Below, piece after piece: positions 39,480 through 44,740 of a stretch of DNA of 44,740 nt. Position 1 is the stretch's first letter. Every line of letters starts with the position of its first letter. The notes below the pieces were generated by a model. It did no database searches and had not been told where the DNA came from. It saw nothing but the letters and a program-made list of their open reading frames with translations. This stretch comes from a virus. The stretch covers positions 1 to 44,740 of IMG/VR virus record IMGVR_UViG_3300003321_000572; one strand, written 5' to 3'. The position numbers and the translations under genes were made by a program.

Positions 39480-39962
39480 CTAGAACTGATTGTAGAACAC
39501 CAGGGCCTGCATCGCCACGCCACCACTAGCGTTGATGCAGAGATCCTTCGCGGCCGGCGCCAGTATGCCACGCCACAGGGGCGAGCTATCCACAATGCCA
39601 GTCTGGGCAGTGAACTGATACGCCGGCGTTAGCCCTGCTGTGCCGGTTCCGCAGTTAGTTCCAGTACCATAGACTAACTTCACGTTCACTGTGCCGCCCG
39701 AGAACATATGGAAGCCGCACACATAGATCGACTTCCCGGTTGCCCCGGTTATGAGCTTGGTGCTGCCGCTCGTACTTGCATCGTAGACTACGCTCCGGTT
39801 GCAGCCCGGAAGCGTCTGGTAGCTAGGCTGAACACCTCCACTACCGCCGGCAGTTGTGGGCGTTTGCACTACCACCGGCTGCTGTGCCAGGGCAGCGCTG
39901 AGCGCCATGCTCCCAAGCACAATCCCGATAGCCGCTGACAGTCCCTTCAGGAAATTCTTCAT
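39480..39962 (-). CDS. exported small protein with signal peptide
   Basis: 160 residues from ATG 39962 (GGAGGCTAGC upstream). MKNFLKGLSAAIGIVLGSMALSAALAQQ is a classical signal peptide with a likely cut after ALA. The mature part has cysteine pairs (GCNRS, YVCGFH, NCGTG, DLCINA) and beta-strands, resembling small secreted or virion-surface proteins. It ends three bases before the next exported gene. Confidence 0.6.
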   Translation of the reverse strand: MKNFLKGLSAAIGIVLGSMALSAALAQQPVVVQTPTTAGGSGGVQPSYQTLPGCNRSVVYDASTSGSTKLITGATGKSIYVCGFHMFSGGTVNVKLVYGTGTNCGTGTAGLTPAYQFTAQTGIVDSSPLWRGILAPAAKDLCINASGGVAMQALVFYNQF

Positions 39963-39987
39963 GCTAGCCTCCGTAATGCGCTCAGAT

Positions 39988-40011
39988 GAGAGGGCGGCGA
40001 GCCGCCCTCTC
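39988..40011. terminator. strong hairpin between two exported-protein genes
   Basis: GAGAGGGCGG-CGAG-CCGCCCTCTC: ten perfect pairs with a tetraloop, in the 61-base gap between the stop at 40024 and the ATG at 39962. No T-run on either strand. It may slow or stop the late message ahead of the two downstream exported genes, or protect the transcript end. Confidence 0.45.
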
Positions 40012-40023
40012 CGCAAAGCGTAC

Positions 40024-40551
40024 TCAGTGCAGCGCGAGAACGCTGGTGCCGAGGCAGCTCGACGTGGTGTCGCAGACGAATGTCAGCAGATCCTTGTAGC
40101 CGCTGGTGGTCGTCAGCGTCGGGGCGGTGCCCGAGGCCCACTTGTAGATGCCCTGGTAGTCCATGGTTCGGGTGCTGCCGGTTGCAGTCACGACGATCCG
40201 GAACACCTTGCCGGCCTTCAGGTTCGACGGCGTATCCAGCGTATTCCCGCCGGAGGCGCTCATCGTCAGCGTGTAGAGGTTGCTGAGACTCGCGTCCACC
40301 GCGATGGTGCCACTGGTGCCGAGCGCGACCGGGGCGGCCTGGTTGTTCGCCAGCTGAGCCGGCGTCAGATACACTGTCTGCGGCTGGCGGCCCCCGGAGT
40401 ACAGCGTATCTGCCGGAACCCGGAACGAGTCCATGCCGCTGTAGTCCGTCGTGGCCGGCAGGCCCGGGAAGAAGCCAGCCGCCCAAGCGACGCTGGCCGC
40501 CATCAACAAGCCGACGGTTGCCCCCGCCAGCATGGAACGCATGCTCTTCAT
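40024..40551 (-). CDS. exported beta-rich protein
   Basis: 175 residues. MKSMRSMLAGATVGLLMAASVAWAAG is a signal peptide (cut after AWA). The mature region is a beta-structure similar in style to phage decoration or fibre proteins (VDASLSNLYTLTMSASGGNTLDTP, LKAGKVFRIVVTATGSTRTMDYQG), ending with a DTTSSC cysteine. ATGA overlap with the upstream TPR-like gene. Confidence 0.6.
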   Translation of the reverse strand: MKSMRSMLAGATVGLLMAASVAWAAGFFPGLPATTDYSGMDSFRVPADTLYSGGRQPQTVYLTPAQLANNQAAPVALGTSGTIAVDASLSNLYTLTMSASGGNTLDTPSNLKAGKVFRIVVTATGSTRTMDYQGIYKWASGTAPTLTTTSGYKDLLTFVCDTTSSCLGTSVLALH

Positions 40552-40931
40552 GGTCTTTGCTCCTTTCCGCCTGCTTTAGCCGCCGCCGGCGGCGGGAGAA
40601 ACCGGCGGAGTAGTTGGATGCTACGCACTGCGGCAGCGTCATCGCCGGCAAGTGCCTCGCAATTCGCTTGCAACAGCAGCACTGCGCCATGGCCGGGGTC
40701 AGTCCGACGGACTTCCCGAGCATCAGCAATGCACTCGTTCAGGTGGCCAAACAGATTGTAGGGAAAGCTGTACAGGTCCGCGGGCAGTTGGCGCCAGCGG
40801 GGCTCCAGAGGCCATAGGCCGGCGATCTTCCATGCCAGTTGGCGGTCCCGCTCAAAGTCGTGCGGCGCCTCATGGCGCAGGACCTCCCGCTGGATGGTGC
40901 CGAGCTGTGCGGCTCCGACCTCAGCGGCCAT
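40548..40931 (-). CDS. TPR-like soluble protein, possible detached Wzy_C_2-type domain
   Basis: 127 residues from ATG 40931, overlapping the ligase-like gene by 11 bases; an open frame continues to 41075 but inside the ligase gene. WPLEPRWRQLPADLYSFPYNLFGHLNECIADAREVRRTDPGHGAVLLLQANCEALAGDD is repeat-like and helical. In PglL/O-antigen-ligase-like enzymes a domain of this general kind often follows the Wzy_C region in one chain, so this may be the split-off C-terminal part. Inference from context, not a firm match. Confidence 0.5.
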   Translation of the reverse strand: MAAEVGAAQLGTIQREVLRHEAPHDFERDRQLAWKIAGLWPLEPRWRQLPADLYSFPYNLFGHLNECIADAREVRRTDPGHGAVLLLQANCEALAGDDAAAVRSIQLLRRFLPPPAAAKAGGKEQRP

Positions 40932-42030
40932 AGAAAGCGCCCCGTAGGTCGTTCCGACCGCCAAGAGCGTACCCCAGGCACAGTCCGAAAGCCAGGACCG
41001 TCGCCGGCTGGTGCAGAGCGAGCCCGGAGAGTCCGCAGACCGCGGCGGCCAGGAGCGGGAGAGCCGTGCGCTCATCGCTATTCCGCGCCCTCGCTACGGT
41101 CCAGAGGATTGCCACGAGGCCGGGGAGGCCCAACTCGTAGGTCCATTCCAGCAGGCTGTTGTGAATGTGGAGCGGGCGGGAGCCCACTGCGTCCGTCAGG
41201 GTGTTGTACAGCGGATATTGGGAGTATGTCGCCCCGATTCCGGCCCCGAAGAAGCCCAAATTGGCTGCTGTGTCCCGCCACATCGCCAGCCGCTGGGCCA
41301 CGCTCGGCCCCAGAAGGCCCTGCGTCCACAGCAGAACGCCCACATTCAGGGCTCCCAGCCCCAACGTGGCGGCCATCCATCGACTTCTCGGCCACAGCCA
41401 TAGCACAAGTGATGCAAAGGAGCCGATCATCGCTCCGCGGCACAAAGACAACGCCAACACGGCCGCAGCCGCGAGCGCAAGGAGCCAATGCCGGTACAGG
41501 AGCAGTCCGACCAGCGTCACGGCGGCTATCTCCCCCGCCATGTTCCGGTTGAGGAATAGGCCGCCCGGGGGCGCTGTCTGCAGGAGGCCCTCCCAGCCCA
41601 GGTCTTGCGCCGCCATGGCCGCCGCGTTGGCCACGAGTCCCGCTCCGAATGCAAGCCATACCGGCTGCAAAGAAGGCAGCGCTGAGCCCAAAAGCGCAGA
41701 AAGCCCAATCAATGTCAGCATCCAGGACTGCAGAAGGCCATCTCTCCAGTCCGGCGTCCAGGCCAACGATAGCAACGCCCATGCCAGCAAGGCTGCCAGC
41801 GGCCACAAGCCACGCCAGGGCGGCCGCAGGTACGCCAGCAGCGTCGGAAGCACGACGCTCAGCAGCGCCAGCCGCGGCACCTCCGACGGGCTCATCAGCC
41901 CGGGCACATACAGCACCGTGGTCAGGAACGCGAGGCAGCAGACCGCCCATTGGAGGCTACCGAGGCTTCCGTTCAAGGACCATCCCCATGGCCGGAGCGA
42001 TTCCCTCGGACTCAGTTGTATCCCGGCCAC
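40921..42030 (-). CDS. O-antigen ligase/polymerase-like membrane protein (Wzy_C family)
   Basis: 369 residues with about ten hydrophobic spans. Conserved signature: GGLFLNRNMAGEIAA (156-170), LSLCRGAMIGSFASL (194-208), QRLAMWRDTA and GFFGAGIGATYSQY, then SRPLHIHNSLLEWTYELGLPGL (283-304, equivalent to the catalytic Wzy_C loop with HN and E). Bacterial relatives join O-antigen to lipid A core or polymerise it, or transfer glycans to protein. In a phage it would change the host's surface glycan, blocking re-infection. The DNA is GC-rich like its neighbours. Confidence 0.75.
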   Translation of the reverse strand: MAGIQLSPRESLRPWGWSLNGSLGSLQWAVCCLAFLTTVLYVPGLMSPSEVPRLALLSVVLPTLLAYLRPPWRGLWPLAALLAWALLSLAWTPDWRDGLLQSWMLTLIGLSALLGSALPSLQPVWLAFGAGLVANAAAMAAQDLGWEGLLQTAPPGGLFLNRNMAGEIAAVTLVGLLLYRHWLLALAAAAVLALSLCRGAMIGSFASLVLWLWPRSRWMAATLGLGALNVGVLLWTQGLLGPSVAQRLAMWRDTAANLGFFGAGIGATYSQYPLYNTLTDAVGSRPLHIHNSLLEWTYELGLPGLVAILWTVARARNSDERTALPLLAAAVCGLSGLALHQPATVLAFGLCLGYALGGRNDLRGAFYGR

Positions 42031-42205
42031 TGCCGCCGGGGAGGCCCGGGTGCTTCCGGTGGAACGTGGTCGAGTGGTGGAAGTTCTCTCCGTCGCTGCG
42101 GGACTCGTGGCGCAGGAAGCCGTTGGAGATTGGCTCGATGCGGACGCTATGCGAGCCGCCCATGGGCAGTGCGGCGCGAGACTGTGGGACTTTGGGCTTG
42201 GCCAT
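41957..42205 (-). CDS. hypothetical small polar protein
   Basis: 82 residues. MAKPKVPQSRAALPMGGSHSVRIEPISNGFLRHES is a recognisable style of small phage protein; the tail is Gly/Ser-rich. It overlaps the ligase-like gene by 74 bases out of frame. GGAG lies 11 bases before the ATG. Function unknown. Confidence 0.45.
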   Translation of the reverse strand: MAKPKVPQSRAALPMGGSHSVRIEPISNGFLRHESRSDGENFHHSTTFHRKHPGLPGGSGRDTTESEGIAPAMGMVLERKPR

Positions 42206-42219
42206 GGGAGGAGAGTCTC

Positions 42220-42387
42220 CTATTTCTTCTGCGGTGGCGCCGGCGGCTGCGGGGGCTTCGTCCCGTCGAGCTTACCCCTGATTACTCCCAACGAGTTCGG
42301 CAGGAGCATGCTCTTGAAGGTCTCCCAGGGGGAGCGGGAGTTGGAGTAGTGGTCCCCCGCCTCTTTGAGTGTCCCGTCATCCGGCAT
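42220..42387 (-). CDS. 55-residue hypothetical protein
   Basis: Read directly in the gap between two small genes; ATG at 42387 after ACGGAACGCCC, TAG at 42222-42220. It contains MPDDGTLKEAG, DHYSNSRSPWETFKSMLLP and a Pro-rich KKK-less end PPQPPAPPQKK. The SRSPWETFKSMLLP part resembles short phage proteins encoded near terminases. Strand, spacing and lack of overlap support it. Confidence 0.5.
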   Translation of the reverse strand: MPDDGTLKEAGDHYSNSRSPWETFKSMLLPNSLGVIRGKLDGTKPPQPPAPPQKK

Positions 42388-42417
42388 GGGCGTTCCGTCT
42401 GCCGTGCGGCGAAGCCG

Positions 42418-42639
42418 CTAGCCCGCGATGCCCTTGCGGTGCTGGATGTGCATGTCCTTGTAGTGGCCCATGCCTTCCTTCAGCGTTTTGGTGGTGTTCC
42501 GGCCGGCCTCGGCCAGCCCTGCGCGGTTGCTGCCGGGCTTCTTGAACGCATCGCGGGCGCTGGACTTGGCGAATGGCCCAGCAGCGCGAGCCTCCGGCAA
42601 ATTCTTGGGCGCTTTGGGCAGGTGTCCGGGGCGGGCCAT
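42418..42639 (-). CDS. small basic protein
   Basis: 73 residues, Lys/Arg/His-rich (MARPGHLPKAPKNLPEARAAG, KSSARDAFKKPGSNR, TLKEGMGHYKDMHIQHRKGIAG). No family recognised; could bind DNA or be a minor virion component. GGAG-like site (GAGACCTCC complement) before the ATG. Confidence 0.45.
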   Translation of the reverse strand: MARPGHLPKAPKNLPEARAAGPFAKSSARDAFKKPGSNRAGLAEAGRNTTKTLKEGMGHYKDMHIQHRKGIAG

Positions 42640-42673
42640 GGAGGTCTCCAGTGGATGAGGGAGTTGTACCCTG

Positions 42674-43072
42674 CTAGCCTACGGCGGCCGTCGCCGGGGT
42701 TGCAACGGCCTGCAACGCAGCTTCCGCCTTGGGTGGCCCCAGCCCTTCGGGCAGCCTGAGTCGCCAGCCTGAGCCCCAGATAGTTTCCAGCCGGACTCCC
42801 GGTGGAAGCGCCCTGCGGAGCTTACAGATCTGTACGTCTATGGTTTTGTCGGTTTCCGGCCAGTCGGCCTCATGCAGTGGGGCATAGATCTCGTTGAAGA
42901 GTTTAGCCCGACTAACAACTTGGCCAATGTTAGCGTGGAAAACCGCGAAAATCTCCGTCATCCGGCCGGTAAGCCGGGCCTTCTTGCCAGCGAATGCCAC
43001 AGTCCGGAATGGAGCATTGAAGAATATGCTCGACGTATCCGGCATGGGCTGTTGACAGCAGGGACACAACAT
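42674..43072 (-). CDS. OmpR/PhoB-type winged-helix regulator with zinc ribbon
   Basis: 132 residues from ATG 43072, joined by TAATG to the nuclease gene upstream. N-terminus MLCPCCQQPMP is half of a zinc ribbon. Residues about 30-110 are a winged helix of the response-regulator effector type (MTEIFAVFHANIGQVVSRAKLFNEIY, then KTIDVQICKLRRALPPGVRLETIWGSGWRL, with a recognition helix and wing). No receiver domain is present. Probably binds phage or host promoters; CtrA-like function is a guess. Confidence 0.7.
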   Translation of the reverse strand: MLCPCCQQPMPDTSSIFFNAPFRTVAFAGKKARLTGRMTEIFAVFHANIGQVVSRAKLFNEIYAPLHEADWPETDKTIDVQICKLRRALPPGVRLETIWGSGWRLRLPEGLGPPKAEAALQAVATPATAAVG

Positions 43073-43527
43073 TAGAGTGGTCCTTTGCCAAGCCAATGCA
43101 CGGCGGGAATGCCGCCGTCGTCATAGGCGAGGGCCTCAGCGAGGCTTGTGCATAGCTTGAGTCCGGCCTCCCGAATGTGCGTGGCGTGGCGGACCACAAT
43201 CACGCCTCGGACTGGCATGCGATAGCAGCGCTGGAGGACCGGAATATACAACTCCTGGAGCTGCTCCAAGGCCTCATGGACGTTGGTGAGCTTGGCTTCC
43301 AGCACCACGAGACCCTCGCCGTGGCGGGCCACAAGGTCCGGCTGGCAGAGCCCACGACCGTTGGCATCGCGGAACTCATACCACGGGCCATGGAGGGCGT
43401 TGGGGAGTTGCCGCTCCAGCGCCCGCTGGTAGGCCAGCCCACGAGCACGGATGCCCCGGCCGCGAGGGCGCCCGAATGGTGCGCTGGCCGGAGCAGCGAA
43501 AGTCAGTCCGACGATCCTACGCGACAC
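43072..43527 (-). CDS. PD-(D/E)XK-like protein
   Basis: 151 residues if the GTG at 43527 is used (11-base overlap with the gene upstream); an open frame continues to 43656 inside the coat-paralogue gene. RGLAYQRALERQLP, WYEFRDANGRGLCQPDLVARHGEGLVVLEAKLTN (D then E-x-K) and a LQELYIPVLQRCYRMPVRGVIVV close fit the restriction-endonuclease fold. May cut DNA or be a helper nuclease. Start uncertain; no strong Shine-Dalgarno. Confidence 0.55.
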   Translation of the reverse strand: MSRRIVGLTFAAPASAPFGRPRGRGIRARGLAYQRALERQLPNALHGPWYEFRDANGRGLCQPDLVARHGEGLVVLEAKLTNVHEALEQLQELYIPVLQRCYRMPVRGVIVVRHATHIREAGLKLCTSLAEALAYDDGGIPAVHWLGKGPL

Positions 43528-43831
43528 GGTAGTCGCTCGGTAGGCGGACCCGCAGATGCGGAGTATATTGCTCCGGCCACCAGGAGGCGTCGAGTCCACG
43601 TAGGATTTCGTTGGTCTGGCAGAACAGCTTGATTGCCTCGCGGGTAATGGCGTCAATCGTCAGCAGATGGTTCGGGATGCGCGTGTAGCCGGCGAGGGTG
43701 AACTCCGCCGGGGGCGCTTTTACTGGCATCAAACTCTCAACTCGCACGATGGCGGGGGCACAGAGCAGCGCCGGGATGACCCTCAGAAGGCCTCGCCGAG
43801 AGGGAACGGAGAGCGTGGAACGATTACGCAT
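43517..43831 (-). CDS. truncated coat-protein paralogue with twin-arginine-like leader
   Basis: 104 residues. The N-terminus MRNRSTLSVPSRRGLLRVIPALLCAPAIVRVES has a basic RR motif and hydrophobic run like Tat signals, followed by LMPVKAPP. From residue 53 it parallels the coat N-arm: PNHLLTIDAITREAIKLFCQTN against ANTLLTINMITREAVRLFMNSN, and LRVRLPSDYRVA against LRIRLPNDYTVR, where it stops. The gene therefore carries only about the first 60 residues of the coat fold. Possible assembly modulator, decoy or recombination relic. Confidence 0.75.
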   Translation of the reverse strand: MRNRSTLSVPSRRGLLRVIPALLCAPAIVRVESLMPVKAPPAEFTLAGYTRIPNHLLTIDAITREAIKLFCQTNEILRGLDASWWPEQYTPHLRVRLPSDYRVA

Positions 43832-44428
43832 TTACTGCGACTCCCGTGCCGGAGTCACGTCTATGATCTCGCCCACCGGCTGGGCAGTGACGAATTTCAC
43901 AGTTACCGTAGGTCCCGCCTTGGGCGCATTCGGGCCAGTGTCTTTGACAAGGCCGCTGCGGTCGAGCGCGGATTGCAGGATCTCCCGCACGTCCTTGGTG
44001 CTGACCTTCTCCGGAGCGTCCTCCAGACGTTGCAGTAGCTCGTTGGCCGCCTGGATGCCGAGCATGGCGAGCCGCTGGTGGACGGAGAGATAGACCTCCT
44101 TCTTGTTGGACTGGTAGTGGGCAATCAACTCTTGGAAGGTCGGATCGCCGCGAAGCACGCTGATATACGCGGCGTCGTAGCCAGTGATAGCGCCCGCCTC
44201 GACATTGGAGGTTCCGTCAGCGAGCAACATTGCCAGGGCATGGTGGCGAGTTTTGACCGCTCGCATTACTTGCCCCGCGCCCTCTGCCGGGGGCGCGCCG
44301 AGCTTCTGCATGTCCGGCTCGCCGAGCTTCCGGATGAACGTCAGGCTGGCGCTGTCTGCCGCAGGCCGCCGCTTGCCCCGGCCGGGGGCAATGAGCGCGT
44401 TGGCTAGTGCTGCGTCGAGATCGTCCAT
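43832..44428 (-). CDS. terminase small subunit-like protein
   Basis: 198 residues from ATG 44428; an open frame runs further upstream to 44662 through the promoter region and is not used. RHHALAMLLADGTSNVEAGAITGYDAAYISVLRGDPTFQELIAHYQ is a DNA-binding helix-turn-helix pattern seen in phage proteins encoded before terminases; the rest is helical. First gene of the late unit. Placed 5.8 kb ahead of TerL, an unusual separation. Confidence in the TerS label is moderate. Confidence 0.5.
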   Translation of the reverse strand: MDDLDAALANALIAPGRGKRRPAADSASLTFIRKLGEPDMQKLGAPPAEGAGQVMRAVKTRHHALAMLLADGTSNVEAGAITGYDAAYISVLRGDPTFQELIAHYQSNKKEVYLSVHQRLAMLGIQAANELLQRLEDAPEKVSTKDVREILQSALDRSGLVKDTGPNAPKAGPTVTVKFVTAQPVGEIIDVTPARESQ

Positions 44429-44448
44429 AGCCGACGTTAACACGGCGG

Positions 44449-44463
44449 GGCCGGCATCCGGCC
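44449..44463 (+). terminator. GC-rich hairpin with short T-run
   Basis: Six perfect pairs around CAT, then TTTT at 44467-44470. The orientation would stop plus-strand transcription entering the control region from the late-gene side (antisense). Weak because of the short stem and T-run. Confidence 0.35.
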
Positions 44464-44497
44464 GAGTTTTGTCAAGCCGGAAAGCCCGCTTTGCGGT

Positions 44498-44526
44498 TTG
44501 ATGGGCGTAGCTGATTACGCTATTAC
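44498..44526 (+). promoter_or_regulatory. sigma70-like promoter reading toward the early genes
   Basis: TTGATG (44498-44503), 17-base spacer, TATTAC (44521-44526); each box matches four of six consensus bases. It points to the right end and, if the ends join, to the first early gene about 240 bases on. Confidence 0.45.
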
Positions 44527-44544
44527 TGCTGCTAAATGGCAGCA
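44527..44544. promoter_or_regulatory. inverted repeat just after the promoter candidate
   Basis: TGCTGC-TAAATG-GCAGCA, a perfect 6-pair inverted repeat beginning one base after the -10 box; could be an operator or a leader hairpin. Confidence 0.35.
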
Positions 44545-44740
44545 ATCCTGACCGATCGGGCGTCCCGGATGGGTATATAGGGAGTCGCCTGGGAGGTCGC
44601 CGTTCCGGGCCGGATGCCGGTTCCCTTGCGAGCCGTGGCTGCCTGACACGACCACCCGCCATCCGGTACCTACCCAGCGGAATGCCTAGTCAACGCATTT
44701 ACTTCCCGGTATCTTTTTCTACCAATCCTGCCGCCGCCCG

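Larger units (their letters stand above)
44429..44740. other. non-coding end of the window (divergent control region if circular)
   Basis: No gene is supported here. Together with bases 1-25 it would separate the divergent early and late units by about 340 bases. It contains a plus-strand promoter candidate (44498-44526), a perfect hairpin GGCCGG-CAT-CCGGCC (44449-44463, then GAGTTTTG), a hairpin TGCTGC-TAAATG-GCAGCA (44527-44544), and a second, inverted GGCCGGATGCCGG at 44608-44620. No good minus-strand promoter was found. Confidence 0.6.

Noticed and set aside
41165-42349. 394-codon plus-strand frame
   Set aside because: Antisense to the O-antigen ligase-like gene and small neighbours; no domains.
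42406-42418. GCGGC-GAA-GCCGC hairpin at a stop codon
   Set aside because: Five pairs in very GC-rich DNA with no T-run; not distinguishable from chance.
44470-44475. Perfect minus-strand TTGACA as a late promoter
   Set aside because: No acceptable -10 box 16-18 bases downstream.
1-44740. CRISPR arrays, integrase, repressor, insertion sequences
   Set aside because: None seen: no regularly spaced repeats and no matching protein families. Homing endonucleases are the only mobile elements found.

Overview
The window looks like the complete, or nearly complete, genome of a GC-rich tailed phage with a P22-type head and tail-accessory module (a podovirus-like plan). The evidence is the gene order TerL, portal, scaffold, coat, gp4-like adaptor, gp10-like stabilisation protein, tail and ejection proteins, lysis genes. 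No integrase or repressor is recognisable, so a lytic lifestyle is favoured. A GcrA-like zinc motif protein and an OmpR-type winged-helix protein hint at an alphaproteobacterial host; this is inference only.

Layout. Positions 1-15576 are read left to right as one tightly overlapping early/replication unit: small unknown genes, a tRNA-Tyr, a RecB/Cas4-like nuclease, a Sak4-like RecA-fold ATPase, a possible ssDNA-binding protein, a ParB-adenine/cytosine methyltransferase fusion, a GcrA-like protein, a uracil-DNA-glycosylase/family A DNA polymerase broken up by two HNH homing endonucleases, a DUF3987-like helicase, and DUF3310 and HTH proteins. Positions 15527-44428 are read right to left as the late unit. 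It starts with a TerS-like gene, then a 5.5 kb accessory block (truncated coat paralogue, PD-(D/E)XK protein, winged-helix regulator, O-antigen-ligase-like membrane protein, several exported proteins), then TerL, portal, a zinc-peptidase-like protein, scaffold, coat, adaptor and stabilisation proteins, fibre-like proteins, a dioxygenase/cupin pair, ejection proteins including a lytic transglycosylase, a tail fibre and the lysis cassette. The two units converge at 15527-15576 and diverge across the ends of the window (44429-44740 joined to 1-25 if the molecule is circular), where a sigma70-like promoter for the early unit can be seen.

Most striking features: (1) the DNA polymerase gene is invaded twice. 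The first HNH gene fused to the old 5' end and left a heavily recoded duplicate of the target exon, which rebuilds the gene downstream. The second sits at a break that puts exonuclease motifs I and II on one polypeptide and motif III plus the polymerase on another. (2) A partial duplicate of the coat protein N-arm is fused to a twin-arginine-like leader next to the terminase gene. (3) A highly structured intergenic RNA at 1024-1200 includes an 18-nt hairpin sequence that recurs exactly over the start codon of TerL, with a third variant at the end of the late unit. (4) The accessory block encodes an O-antigen ligase-like enzyme and several signal-peptide proteins, suggesting remodelling of the host envelope.
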